Assembly (NCBI RefSeq): GCF_014083945.1
Contig: NZ_CP046444.1
Location: 2,232,001-2,296,000 of the forward strand
From: Granulicella sp. 5B5
Lineage (GTDB): Bacteria; Acidobacteriota; Terriglobia; Terriglobales; Acidobacteriaceae
Direction: 5' to 3'
DNA: 64,000 nucleotides
Positions 15,936 through 26,301 of the stretch are shown here, one piece after another (the first letter of the stretch is position 1; every line of letters begins with the position of its first letter). The notes beneath the pieces are model-generated. The model was not told the DNA's origin and made no database searches. It was given only the letters and a program-made list of their open reading frames with translations. The translations under genes and the position numbers were made by a program.

Positions 15936-16793
15936 TCAGCTTTGCAGGTCGTCGGGGGTGCGGATGGTGGTGGGTTGGACGTGGTCGTGGATGTCGGCGA
16001 CGAGGTCGGAGAGGTAGTGGAGCTTGCGGCTGAGGGCCTGGATCTCGGCTTCTGCACGGCGGTTGACATCGAAGTCGAGTTCGGAGCGGACGCGGTCTTT
16101 TTTGTCCTGACGGTTCTGGCTCATCATGATGACCGGCGCCTGGATAGCGGCGAGCATGGAGAGGAAGAGGTTGAGCAGAATGTAGGGGTAGGGGTCCCAG
16201 CTCTTGTTGCCACGGATGTTGCTGAGGATGGTGTACGAGGTGAGCGCGACGGCGAAGAAGATGATGAAGGTCCAGGAGCCGCCGAAGCTGGCGACCATGT
16301 CTGCGATGCGCTCGCCGAAGGTCTCCTGCTCGTCGATGATCTCGTTGGGGTTGCGGTAGGCGCGGCCGGAGATAACTTTTTGTGCGTTGTGGATCTCGCC
16401 GGCGAGGACGGTAAGCATGTCGAGACCGGCCTGGGGCTTGGCGTTCATGAGGACGCTGATGTCGTTGCGGTCGATCTCGATGCAGGTGGTGGGTTCAAGG
16501 GCGATGGCGGTGGTGTGATGCGGCAGCCCTTGCAGCATGGAGGCGAAGCCGAAGAGGTCGCCGTGTTTGGGCTCGGAGAAGATGACCTCCTGGCCGTCCT
16601 CGTCGAGGAGGGTGACGGAGACTTCGCCTTCAAGCATGACGTAGGCGGGGCCGTTGGGGTCGCCGGCTTTGTAGATGCGCTGCTTGGCGGTGAAGGAGCG
16701 CAGCTCGACCTGCTGCGAGAGCACGGCGAGCTCGTCGGCGTCGAGGAGAGAGAAGAGCGGGACTTGGCTGAGTTCGTCGACTTTGCAAGGCAT
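15936..16793 (-). CDS. Cyclic-nucleotide-binding domain fused to a DUF1003 membrane domain
   Basis: A 285-residue two-domain protein. Residues about 8-125 form a CRP-type cyclic nucleotide-binding barrel (VPLFSLLDADELAVLSQQVE, GDPNGPAYVMLEGEVSVTLL, GDLFGFASMLQGLPHHTTAI). Residues about 155-260 match DUF1003: FGERIADMVASFGGSWTFII, a two-helix hairpin (SWDPYPYILLNLFLSMLAAI) and QAPVIMMSQNRQDKKDRVRS. There is no DNA-binding helix-turn-helix, so it is not a transcription factor. The arrangement suggests a membrane protein whose function is gated by nucleotide or another small ligand, as in CNB-linked transporters (inference). The canonical phosphate-cassette RxA is not evident, so ligand identity is open. 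Confidence 0.9.
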   Translation of the reverse strand: MPCKVDELSQVPLFSLLDADELAVLSQQVELRSFTAKQRIYKAGDPNGPAYVMLEGEVSVTLLDEDGQEVIFSEPKHGDLFGFASMLQGLPHHTTAIALEPTTCIEIDRNDISVLMNAKPQAGLDMLTVLAGEIHNAQKVISGRAYRNPNEIIDEQETFGERIADMVASFGGSWTFIIFFAVALTSYTILSNIRGNKSWDPYPYILLNLFLSMLAAIQAPVIMMSQNRQDKKDRVRSELDFDVNRRAEAEIQALSRKLHYLSDLVADIHDHVQPTTIRTPDDLQS

Positions 16794-16826
16794 AAGAGGC
16801 AGACAGTAGAAGAGGCTAGGTACAGA

Positions 16827-19067
16827 TTAGTGGTTTGGCTGGTTGCTGACGATCTCTTTGCCACCGTTTTTCACGAGAATGTAAACCGGGCCCGGGAGAC
16901 GGGGCAACTGGTTGGGAGGATCGGTGAGCGACTGCCACATGAAGATACGCTGCTTGCCATTCCACTTTTGTGCAATGGATGCGGGGGTCTCGAAGATTTT
17001 TGGGGCGTCGGTGAAGAAGCTGCCGTACCAGAGATTGGAGCTGCGGCCTTCGAGGATGTGGATGTTGGTGCGCTGAAGGTAGAAGCCCAATGTGCTCCCC
17101 GCTTCGTACTCGCCGTGGATGCAGACGAGGTCCTGCGGCTGCAGCTGCGGCCGGATGGCGTTGGCGAGGTGCGCGCTGGTGAGGACGGGGGAGAAGATGG
17201 TGAGTCCCCAGAGGACGGAGATGAGGAAGCCGAAGGAGCCGGAGGCTAATGCGAGGTTGGCGGGGTGCGGCTTGTTGCGGAGGCGCAGGGCGAGTGCGCA
17301 GAGCGGGCCGAGGAAGAGCGCGCAGGCGGCGATGAGGAGCGGGGCTCGGAAGAGGGCGATGGAGGGGCCGGTGAGGTCCATGAAGTGGCCGAGGGAGAGC
17401 GCGTAGTCGGAGGGGTTTTGCGTGAGGAGAGATGCGAGGTCGGTGTTGGGCGACGGTGCGGGGGTGTGGAGGAGGAAGTAGAGGCTGGCGAAGAAGATGA
17501 GGGCGCCGAGGGTGAGAGGGGTGTAGAGGCAGCGGAGGGCGCCGCGGTCAGTCCCAACTGCAGGTCTCTGCACCCCAACGAGCCGAGAACGCTCGCTGGG
17601 GACCCCGCTCTCCGCTACGTCCGCGAAGAGCGCGGACTCCGGTCGAGATGACACTTCATGGGTGGCGGTTGCGGATCGAGTAGTGATTTCGTAATGAGTG
17701 GTTTGGGACGAAAGCGCAAGCCAGCCGGCGATGAGGATGGCGAGAGCTGGGAGTGCGGGGAGGACGTAGTACTCCTGGCGTGAGGAGAGAGCGAAGAAGA
17801 GCAGAACGAAGGCTGCCCAGATGGAGAGTAGAAGGAGGCTGCGTTGTTCGGGCACGAGGGTCTTTGTGCGGATGCGGGTGCGCCAGTCAGAGTTGCGCAG
17901 CGGTGTGGCCCAGGCTGCTGCTTTGAAGAGGAAGGCTGACCAGGGCATGAGCCAGAGGAGGCACAAGCCCCAGAAGAGCCAGAGGGGGGCGGTGTCGTAG
18001 TCGTGGGGGACGCGGAGGTTGAGGTAGCGGAGGACGTGCTCGTTCATGAAGTAGAACCAGAACCAGCCGCGTACGTTGCCGTCGGTGGGGAGTGGGACGA
18101 TCCAGTGGCCCGCGAAGCCATGAGCGTTCCAGATGAAGTGGAAGGATGTGGGGTGTCCCTGCGTGGGGTTGGCGAGGCCGGCGAGGATGTGCCATGGGGT
18201 TGCGATGACGAGGAAGAGAGCGATGGAGCTGAGTGGGTGGAGCTGCTTGAGGCGTGTGAGGGTGCCGCGGAGGCCGCGCGTGGCGAGGTAGTAGAGTACT
18301 GCGATGCCGACAGGGAAGACGATGCCGATGAGTCCCTTGGTGAGGACGTTGAGCGCGCAGGCGAGGGCGAAGAGGTAACAGAGGGAGCGGTGGCGCGACG
18401 AGCTCGAGGCATACCCCATGGGCTGAAGTCCCTCATTTGTTTGCGCGGTATGAGACCCGAGGCTAAAGCCTCGGGGTACCTGAGTTGTGGCTGTAGATGA
18501 AGGCTGAGGGTACACACCTTGCGTAGATGAGATCCATTCGAGTTCTTCGGTGCGCCAGAGGGCGTACATGGAGAGGGTGATCCAGAGGCAGACCATCGCG
18601 TCGGGGATGAGCATGCGGGTGAAGAGGAACATGCCGAAGCTGGAGAGCAGGATGAGTGCGGTGTAGAGGCCGGCGCGCGGGCTTCTCTCCGGTTGCTCAA
18701 GGCTGCCAAACATGCGGCGGGCGAGGGCTTCTGCGGTGAGCGCGAGGCCGAGCATGGAGAGAGCGAGCGGGATGCGGGCGGCGGCGGCGAGGGCTCGTGG
18801 GGAGGTGGCTCCGAAGAGCATGGAGAGCCTCATGCTGGCGGCCATGAGCCAGTAGAAGAGCGGGGCCTTCTCGAGGTAGCGGATGCCGTTGGCGTAGAGG
18901 GTGACGTAGTCGTGGCGGAGGAGCATCTCGCGGGCGACTTCGGGGTGGACGGAGTCGGCGTCGTCGAGGAGTGGTGGGTGGAAGAGCGCGATGCTTGCGT
19001 AGAAGGCCAGCCAGAGAAGGACGATGGCGAGGAGCGTGGAGCGCGGGCGGGTGGGTGTCTGCGGCAT
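16827..19067 (-). CDS. GT39/ArnT-like membrane glycosyltransferase with two repeat-derived insertions
   Basis: A 746-residue protein with about a dozen membrane helices. The first periplasmic loop carries the acidic pair of the GT-C fold (PPLLDDADSVHPEVAREMLL, about residues 31-51) and RYLEKAPLFYWLMA follows, as in ArnT and related enzymes that transfer sugars from polyprenyl phosphate to lipid or protein. Two stretches do not belong to the fold. Residues about 182-222 (around TQVPRGFSLGSHTAQTNEG) and about 468-502 (around THEVSSRPESALFADVAESG) are translations of intergenic palindromic repeats found elsewhere in this window. Both keep the frame and fall between helices. An upstream in-frame ATG at 19091 is an alternative start. 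The C-terminal periplasmic domain (HIHILEGRSSNLWYGSFF region) is intact. Confidence 0.88.
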   Translation of the reverse strand: MPQTPTRPRSTLLAIVLLWLAFYASIALFHPPLLDDADSVHPEVAREMLLRHDYVTLYANGIRYLEKAPLFYWLMAASMRLSMLFGATSPRALAAAARIPLALSMLGLALTAEALARRMFGSLEQPERSPRAGLYTALILLSSFGMFLFTRMLIPDAMVCLWITLSMYALWRTEELEWISSTQGVYPQPSSTATTQVPRGFSLGSHTAQTNEGLQPMGYASSSSRHRSLCYLFALACALNVLTKGLIGIVFPVGIAVLYYLATRGLRGTLTRLKQLHPLSSIALFLVIATPWHILAGLANPTQGHPTSFHFIWNAHGFAGHWIVPLPTDGNVRGWFWFYFMNEHVLRYLNLRVPHDYDTAPLWLFWGLCLLWLMPWSAFLFKAAAWATPLRNSDWRTRIRTKTLVPEQRSLLLLSIWAAFVLLFFALSSRQEYYVLPALPALAILIAGWLALSSQTTHYEITTRSATATHEVSSRPESALFADVAESGVPSERSRLVGVQRPAVGTDRGALRCLYTPLTLGALIFFASLYFLLHTPAPSPNTDLASLLTQNPSDYALSLGHFMDLTGPSIALFRAPLLIAACALFLGPLCALALRLRNKPHPANLALASGSFGFLISVLWGLTIFSPVLTSAHLANAIRPQLQPQDLVCIHGEYEAGSTLGFYLQRTNIHILEGRSSNLWYGSFFTDAPKIFETPASIAQKWNGKQRIFMWQSLTDPPNQLPRLPGPVYILVKNGGKEIVSNQPNH
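17561..17662. repeat. Repeat family A copy inside the GT39 gene
   Basis: It begins CAGGTCTCTGCACC and ends GGTCGAGATGACACTTCATG. The same borders (GCAGGTCTCTCC ... GGTCGAGATGACAC) flank copies at 19109-19156, 32042-32103 and 32113-32163. This copy is longer because of an internal GC-rich segment. It is translated in frame in the GT39 protein. Confidence 0.75.
18411..18480. repeat. Repeat family E copy inside the GT39 gene
   Basis: Two adjoining palindromes: GGGCTGAAGTCCC near 18420-18432 and CCGAGGCTAAAGCCTCGG near 18457-18474, ending in GGTACC. Nearly the same composite occurs between genes at 57983-58048. Here it is translated without breaking the frame. Confidence 0.75.
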
Positions 19068-19108
19068 CGTCTTTAGTGTAGTGGGGTGCATCTTTGAGCA
19101 TCCGGAAT

Positions 19109-19156
19109 GCAGGTCTCTCCGCTACGGCCTGCGGCCTTCGGTCGAGATGACACATC
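19109..19156. repeat. Repeat family A copy between the GT39 and Rieske oxygenase genes
   Basis: GCAGGTCTCTCC at the left border and GGTCGAGATGACACATC at the right, with an inverted CGGCCTGCGGCCTTCG core. It occupies the divergent promoter region, so it may affect transcription of both neighbours. Confidence 0.75.
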
Positions 19157-19195
19157 TATCCGGGTTTGTATGTGCGCGAGGTAGACTTGGCGTGT

Positions 19196-20317
19196 ATGGG
19201 AACGATGAAGCCGATGAAGGCCGGACGCGATGCGGGGCTGGTGCAGCTGGAGAGCGCCGGCGGGCCGCCGGCGGAGATGATCTTCGGGGAGTGGTATCCG
19301 GCGCTGCGTGCGGAAGGATTGAAGCGCGGCGGGACGGCGGTGACGACGCTGCTGGGGATTCCGATGCTGGTGGGGCGGAAGAGCGATGGCGCACTATTTG
19401 CGATGCGCGACCTGTGCCCGCACCGCGGGATTCCGCTGTCGGCGGGGTGGTTCGATGGGGAGACGGTGCAGTGCAAGTATCATGGCTGGCGGTTTGAGCC
19501 GTGCAGCGGGCGGTGTGAGGAGATTCCTTCGCTGACGAGCTTCGATGATTTGGCGCCGACGAAGATCTATGCGAACTCGTTCCCGGTGGCGGAGCGCGAT
19601 GGGTATGCGTGGGTGTATGTGCCGGAGGCTGGGGCGGGGCGCGTGATGCTGAGTGATGATTTGCCGCCGGTGCCGGAGCTGCCGAAGTTTTCAGGGCGGT
19701 ATCGCAGCGCGCATTTGACGGCGGATTTGCCTTGCAATGTCGACCACGGAATCATTGGGTTGATGGACCCGGCGCATGGGCCGTTCGTGCATCGCGCGTG
19801 GTGGTGGCGGAGCGCGGCGAGCATCCATGAGAAGACTAAGAAGTTTGAGGCGATTGAGAACGGATTTCGGATGAGTGCTCATGCGCCGAGCTCGAACTCC
19901 GCACCGTACAAGCTGCTGGGACGGCCGGTGACGACGATTGATTTTGTGCTGCCGAATCGGCGTTACGAGACGATTGTGGCGGAGAAGAATGGGAAGAAGC
20001 GGTGGTTTGCTTCGCTGACGACGGTGACTCCGGTGACGGCGACGAGCTGCCGAATTGATGTGATTGCGGCGTGGAACATTGCGTACTGGGTGCCGCTGGT
20101 GACTCCGATTGCGACGTACTTTGGCGCGAAGTTTGTGCAGCAGGACCAGCAGACGATGGTGGAGCAGGCGCGGGGGCTGCGGTCGAATCCCGGGCTGATG
20201 CTGATCGACGATGCGGACAAGCCGGCGAAGTGGTACTTCGCGCTGAAGCAGCGACGGCTGAAGGGCGATGGCGAGCATCCGCTGAGTGGGCCGGTGGAGC
20301 TGCACTGGAGAAGCTGA
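19196..20317 (+). CDS. Rieske non-heme iron oxygenase, alpha subunit type
   Basis: A protein of about 373 residues. The N-terminal Rieske [2Fe-2S] cluster is complete: CPHRGIPLSAG and CKYHGWRFEPCSG (C-x-H ... C-x2-H). The C-terminal catalytic domain holds the mononuclear iron site, with CNVDHGIIGLMDPAHGPFVH supplying the Asp/His pairs. Such enzymes hydroxylate aromatic rings or demethylate substrates using electrons from a separate reductase; no ferredoxin or reductase gene is adjacent. A role in oxidising a membrane lipid or steroid-like compound is possible but not shown. The start at 19196 is chosen for its position after the divergent region; in-frame ATG codons at 19205 and 19166 are alternatives. 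Confidence 0.93.
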   Translation: MGTMKPMKAGRDAGLVQLESAGGPPAEMIFGEWYPALRAEGLKRGGTAVTTLLGIPMLVGRKSDGALFAMRDLCPHRGIPLSAGWFDGETVQCKYHGWRFEPCSGRCEEIPSLTSFDDLAPTKIYANSFPVAERDGYAWVYVPEAGAGRVMLSDDLPPVPELPKFSGRYRSAHLTADLPCNVDHGIIGLMDPAHGPFVHRAWWWRSAASIHEKTKKFEAIENGFRMSAHAPSSNSAPYKLLGRPVTTIDFVLPNRRYETIVAEKNGKKRWFASLTTVTPVTATSCRIDVIAAWNIAYWVPLVTPIATYFGAKFVQQDQQTMVEQARGLRSNPGLMLIDDADKPAKWYFALKQRRLKGDGEHPLSGPVELHWRS

Positions 20318-20354
20318 AAAGCAGAGAGTAGAGCAGTAGAGAGTAGATATGAAC

Positions 20355-20366
20355 TGAAGCGCTTCA
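20355..20366. promoter_or_regulatory. LacI/GalR-type palindromic operator candidate
   Basis: The perfect 12-bp palindrome TGAAGCGCTTCA lies 62 bp before the start of the esterase gene. The central CG with flanking AA/TT-like arms is the usual look of LacI/GalR-family operators. No cognate regulator is adjacent. Confidence 0.45.
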
Positions 20367-20427
20367 AATTTGGACAGAGGTGTGGTGGGGGTGGGTATAC
20401 TTCTCTCGCGTTGGAGAGGAGAGTGGT

Positions 20428-21465
20428 ATGCGTGCTGTGGTGATGAGTGTTTGTGTAGCGGGGTTGCTGGTGGTGGGCGCGAGGGCTCAGCAGGTGGACG
20501 GCAGCCGGATTGGGCCGGATGGGACGGCGTATGTGACGCGAGTAGTGCCGGTGCCGAAGACGATCAGCCCGGAGGGGCAGAAGCGGCTGGCGCGTGTGGT
20601 AAGCGATGCGGCGGTGCCGCAGACGCTGGAGCAGCGGCGCACAGGCACGGACAAGTGGCAGGCGGGTGCGGGGCTGCAGGCGGAGAAGATCTATCCGGTG
20701 CATGTGGAATCCGCAACGATTGCGGGTGTGCCGGTGCGGGTGGTGACGCCTTTGACGGTTGCTCCGGGAAAGCGCGATCAGGTGTTGATTAACCTGCATG
20801 GTGGCGGGTTCAACTCGGATTCTGGGTCGCTGACGGAGAGTGTGCCGATTGCGAACCTGACGGGTGTGAAGGTGATTGCGGTGCTGTATCGGCTGGCACC
20901 GGAGCATCCGTATCCGGCGGCGCTGGACGATGCGGTTGCGGTGTACAAGGAGCTGCTGAAGACGCATAAGGCGAAGGACATCGGCATCTACGGAACATCG
21001 GCGGGTGCGATTTTGACGGCGGAGGTGACGGTGCGGCTGAAGCAGTTGGGGCTGCCGCTGCCGGCGGTGACGGGTGTGTTTTCGGGCATGGGCGACTTCA
21101 GCCGTGTGGGGGACTCGACGGCGATGTATGCGCTGGAGGGGCTGTCGGGGCATCTCGCTCCGCCGCAAGCACCGGGGACGGACCGCGCGTATACGGGGAC
21201 GACGAGCCTGACGGACCCGGTGCTGTCGCCGCTGTATGCGGACCTGCATGGGCTGCCGCCGACGCTGTTCATCACGAGTACGCGCGATATGCTGCTGAGC
21301 GGGACGACGATATTGGACCGTGCGTATCTGCGGGCAGGGGATGAGGTGCAGCTGGTGGTGTTCGAGGCGCTGCCCCATGCGTTCTGGAACGATATGTCGC
21401 TGCCGGAGTCGCGCGAGGCGCATGCGGTGATGGCTAAGTTTTTAGGCGAGCATCTGGGGCGGTAG
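20428..21465 (+). CDS. Secreted alpha/beta-hydrolase, HSL-type carboxylesterase
   Basis: A 345-residue protein with a signal peptide (MRAVVMSVCVAGLLVVGARA, cleavage after AQ-like residues). The mature part is an alpha/beta hydrolase of the hormone-sensitive-lipase group: oxyanion loop NLHGGGFNSDSG, nucleophile elbow GIYGTSAGAILTAE (Ser in GTSAG), acid region TSTRDMLLSGTT and catalytic His near VFEALPHAFWND. Family members cleave short-chain esters or acetyl groups from polysaccharides. The start at 20428 follows a GAGAGGAG Shine-Dalgarno. A LacI-like palindrome lies upstream, suggesting sugar control, and the PQQ dehydrogenase gene starts 46 bp downstream on the same strand. Confidence 0.92.
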   Translation: MRAVVMSVCVAGLLVVGARAQQVDGSRIGPDGTAYVTRVVPVPKTISPEGQKRLARVVSDAAVPQTLEQRRTGTDKWQAGAGLQAEKIYPVHVESATIAGVPVRVVTPLTVAPGKRDQVLINLHGGGFNSDSGSLTESVPIANLTGVKVIAVLYRLAPEHPYPAALDDAVAVYKELLKTHKAKDIGIYGTSAGAILTAEVTVRLKQLGLPLPAVTGVFSGMGDFSRVGDSTAMYALEGLSGHLAPPQAPGTDRAYTGTTSLTDPVLSPLYADLHGLPPTLFITSTRDMLLSGTTILDRAYLRAGDEVQLVVFEALPHAFWNDMSLPESREAHAVMAKFLGEHLGR

Positions 21466-21511
21466 TGCTGGTTGAGGAGGAATAAGCGGCTGAACGTATA
21501 CTCCTGTAAGA

Positions 21512-23479
21512 ATGCGAGCCCTTCCTCTGTGTGTCCTTGGTGTCGTGGTGGCGGTGCCCATGTGTATGCAGGCGGGACAGTCTGCGGGCTGGCCGGAGTA
21601 CGGTGGCAATCTCGCGGGGCAGCGGTACTCGGCGGCGAAAGAGATCCATAAGCAGAATGTCGATCGACTGCAGGTAGCCTGGACGTTCCATACACATGCT
21701 CTGGATAGCCAGAAGTCAGTGGCCAACAGTTCGGCGGCCTTTGAGGCGACGCCTGTGCTGTGGAAGGACACGCTGTATTTCGATAGCCCGTTCGATGAGG
21801 TGTTCGCGGTCGACGCGCGCACGGGAAAGCTGAAATGGAAGTACGACCCTGAGGTAGCGCGCACGCACCTGTACATCGTTACCTCGCGTGGGGTAGCGCT
21901 CTGGCACGCGAGCAGGCCGCACAAAGGTGTGTGCGGGAGTGATGTTGTGCTGGTAGCGACGCTTGATCGGCGGTTGATTGCGCGGGATGCGGCGACGGGT
22001 GCAGCGTGTGCGGGCTTTGGTGACGGTGGCACCGTGGACCTGGCGAAGGGTGTGGAGATTGCCCGGCCCGAGCTTTATTTCTTCACGTCGCCGCCGATTG
22101 TGGCGGGCGATACGATTGTGCTGGGTTCGTCGGTTGGAGACAATCAGCAACTATTCGCAGCGTCGGGTGCGGTGCGTGGGTTCGATGCGGTGACGGGGCG
22201 CCAGAAGTGGTCGTGGGAACCAGTGCGGTGGACGGCAAACCAGCATCCGAAGCAGAGTGGTAGCGGCAATGTGTGGACGCTGATGGCCGCGGATGCGGAA
22301 CATGATCTGGTGTTTGTTCCGACGAGCAGCCCCTCGCTGGATTATTACGGTGGGACGCGGATAGGGGACAATCGGGATGTGGACTCGATTGTGGCGCTGC
22401 GGGCTTCGACGGGCGAACGAGTGTGGGCGTTTCAGTTGGTGCATCACGATCTTTGGGACTATGACGTAGCATCGCAGCCGCTGCTGTTTAACTTTCGCGG
22501 GACGGTGCCTGCGGTTGCGGTGACGAACAAGACCGGCATGATCTACGTGTTCAACCGGCTGACGGGTGAGCCGCTGCATGCGATTGTGGAGCGTGCGGTG
22601 GCGCAGTCGAAGGTGCCGGGGGAGCGCACGTGGCCGACGCAACCGTTTTCGAGCTTGCCACCGTTGATTCCGTTGACCTATTCCGCCGCGGATTTGCGCG
22701 GGACGGAGACGGATAAGAACTCTTGCAGGACGGCGATGGAGCAGCTGCAGTATCACGGGCTGTTTACGCCGCCGTCGGAGCAAGGGTCGTTGATCTTTCC
22801 TTCGGCGCTGGGTGGGCCGAACTGGGGTTCGTCGGCGTTCGATCCTGAGACGGGCGTGATGTATACGCGAGTGAATGCGCTGCCGTTTGAGCTGCAACTG
22901 ATACCCAAGCAAGTGAAGAGAACCGTCTGGGAACGCATGGAGCGGCGCTGGCAGAGTTTCATCGCCGCAAAGCCGGTTACAGCGCCCGAACAACCGTCAA
23001 CACAGTACCATCCGCCGGATTTGGGATTGGGGTCGCCGGATGGCAGTTTGATGCAGGGTGCGCCTTATCGCATGCAGCTCAAGGCACTGGTGAGCCCTGA
23101 TGGTTTGCCGTGTGGTCCAGCACCGTATGGAAGGATTGTGGCGACGAATCTGAATACAGGAAAGCAGATGTGGTCAGTAGCGCATGGGGAGTTGAAGCCG
23201 GGCGTGCGCGGCTCGGTGGGTGTGGGTGGCGCGATTGCGACGGCGGGTGGGCTGCTGTTTGCGGCATCGACGAACGATCCGTACCTGTATGCGTATGACG
23301 TTGCCGATGGCCGCGTGCTTTGGAAGGGCAAACTGCCCGCTACGGCCAATGCGACGCCCATGACGTTCATGGCGGGTGGACGGCAGTATGTAGTGATTGC
23401 GGTGGGCGGGCACCGAATGGGCAGGAGCGATGAGAGCGATACGGTGGTGGCGTTCGCACTGCCGCGTGGCAGGCGTTAG
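21512..23479 (+). CDS. PQQ-dependent membrane/periplasmic dehydrogenase
   Basis: A 655-residue quinoprotein with a signal peptide (MRALPLCVLGVVVAVPMCMQ). Eight-bladed propeller features are visible: WPEYGGNLAGQRYSAAKEIH at the entry, DARTGKLKWKYDP and DAATGAACAGFGDGGTVDLA in the first blades, DIRTG-like RASTGERVWAFQLVHHDLWD, and NLNTGKQMWSVAHGELK. HHDLWDYDVASQPLLF contains the PQQ-side Asp expected in glucose- or alcohol-type dehydrogenases. It resembles pyrroloquinoline-quinone glucose dehydrogenases without the N-terminal membrane helices. No cytochrome c domain is fused, so electrons must go to a separate carrier. PQQ synthesis genes are not in the window. A strong bidirectional hairpin follows the stop. 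Confidence 0.9.
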   Translation: MRALPLCVLGVVVAVPMCMQAGQSAGWPEYGGNLAGQRYSAAKEIHKQNVDRLQVAWTFHTHALDSQKSVANSSAAFEATPVLWKDTLYFDSPFDEVFAVDARTGKLKWKYDPEVARTHLYIVTSRGVALWHASRPHKGVCGSDVVLVATLDRRLIARDAATGAACAGFGDGGTVDLAKGVEIARPELYFFTSPPIVAGDTIVLGSSVGDNQQLFAASGAVRGFDAVTGRQKWSWEPVRWTANQHPKQSGSGNVWTLMAADAEHDLVFVPTSSPSLDYYGGTRIGDNRDVDSIVALRASTGERVWAFQLVHHDLWDYDVASQPLLFNFRGTVPAVAVTNKTGMIYVFNRLTGEPLHAIVERAVAQSKVPGERTWPTQPFSSLPPLIPLTYSAADLRGTETDKNSCRTAMEQLQYHGLFTPPSEQGSLIFPSALGGPNWGSSAFDPETGVMYTRVNALPFELQLIPKQVKRTVWERMERRWQSFIAAKPVTAPEQPSTQYHPPDLGLGSPDGSLMQGAPYRMQLKALVSPDGLPCGPAPYGRIVATNLNTGKQMWSVAHGELKPGVRGSVGVGGAIATAGGLLFAASTNDPYLYAYDVADGRVLWKGKLPATANATPMTFMAGGRQYVVIAVGGHRMGRSDESDTVVAFALPRGRR

Positions 23480-23495
23480 TTCGGACGAACAGCAC

Positions 23496-23524
23496 AAAGG
23501 GCACACCGCTTGGGTGTGCCCTTT
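23496..23524. terminator. Bidirectional terminator between the PQQ dehydrogenase gene and rpoD
   Basis: A perfect 12-bp stem, AAAGGGCACACC (23496-23507) and GGTGTGCCCTTT (23513-23524), with a GCTTG loop. The A-run on one side and T-run on the other let it serve both convergent genes. Confidence 0.85.
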
Positions 23525-23545
23525 GCTGTTGGAGTGACGAGGGGG

Positions 23546-25246
<1,701 letters not shown>

Positions 25247-25270
25247 GGTGGGCGCTCCTAAATGAGGCAT

Positions 25271-25792
25271 GCGCGACGGGGCGCGACCTCAAGAAAATAT
25301 TTTCGTGCGAGACCCTTGCGCGGGCGCGAAGGAACGCGATTGGCGTAGAGGTATCCCTGGGTTGTGACGGGTTGCTGGGACCAGGGGTGCGGTCAAGGCC
25401 GCTGGCGCGGGCGGAAGACGATATGGCGGGCTCTTTCGAGCGGGTCAGGGAAGGCTTCGGCAACTCGGAGGCGCAAGTCTCCAGCAAATCAAGTCTACCA
25501 CTCAGTTAGACGTGTCTGAACGGGAAAATGATGCAAGTCCGGTGGCTTTGCGGGTACACAGTCGTGCATGGAACCAGCGTGATGCGGGTTGGCTGCGGAT
25601 TGTGCGGTTCGATGGCAGGCCGACCAATGACATCCGTTTCGATTCCGGCGTTCGCCGGCTCTTTCTATTTTTCGGCAAGTCATTGAGGTTCAAGGGGTTG
25701 CTGGGGTTTAGGCCGGCGTGGTCATGCCTGGATGCTCTGCGAAGATTTTGAAGGGCGAACGATGCGGGATGGCACTACCGATATATCCGAGG
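25271..25792. other. 522-bp gap upstream of rpoD without a supported gene
   Basis: Short frames exist on both strands, but none has a ribosome-binding site or recognisable sequence. A small hairpin (CCGGC-GTTC-GCCGG near 25645-25658) is followed by a T-rich run. The rpoD promoter should lie at the left of this gap. Confidence 0.6.
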
Positions 25793-26083
25793 TCAGTCGA
25801 AGAGGGAAAGTGTGGCCGGTTCGCGGAGGGGTTCGCCGGGCTGGCCTCCCTGGCAGTTGGGGCAGAGGCGGGCTTTGATGTCCATGCCGTTGCAGCCGTA
25901 GTCGTGGCGGCAGAGGGAGCAGCGGAGGTGGTAGATGGACTGGCGGTCGCGCAGGGGGCTGGGGGCTCCGGTGGCGGCTATGACGACCTGCTTGTTGGGG
26001 TTGGTGTGACCGGGAGTGGTGGTGGGACTGAGCGCTTTGGCGGCGATGCCGGAGCCGCGGCGGGCGGGAGGGCGTAGGTTCAT
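25793..26083 (-). CDS. Small CxxC zinc-ribbon protein of unknown function
   Basis: A 96-residue protein. A basic, Pro-rich N-terminal half is followed by a compact zinc ribbon: HLRCSLCRHDYGCNGMDIKA and RLCPNCQGG, giving two CxxC pairs about 17 residues apart. The sequence C-x2-C-x-x-x-YG-NG-DI--R-CP-CQGG looks like a conserved small-protein family found mostly next to unrelated genes. It could be a nucleic-acid or protein adaptor; no enzyme signature is present. The stop is more than 500 bp from rpoD. It faces the MBL-fold pair divergently. Confidence 0.75.
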   Translation of the reverse strand: MNLRPPARRGSGIAAKALSPTTTPGHTNPNKQVVIAATGAPSPLRDRQSIYHLRCSLCRHDYGCNGMDIKARLCPNCQGGQPGEPLREPATLSLFD

Positions 26084-26301
26084 AGTGCGTGAGGTTCCTG
26101 ATACCGAGGGGACATCATCGCATGGTGGGCTGTGGGTGGAGGAGTGGCCGCACGGGGACTATGGCGTCAAGACGGCGGGCTTTACGCCGCATGAGGTGAT
26201 GGCGACGATAACGATCCGTTATTTCGGCCTGGAGATGGCGAGCGGATTTTATATAGTCGCTAGCAACAGCCCCGAAAAATCCAGATGCCCGAGGTGAAAG
26301 T

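Noticed and set aside
25502-25751. Short frames on both strands upstream of the small zinc-ribbon gene
   Set aside because: No Shine-Dalgarno and no protein-like composition; they overlap each other.
26090-26297. Frame reading VREVPDTEGTSSHGG and onward before the first MBL gene
   Set aside because: No homology recognised and no proper start; it may be leader sequence.
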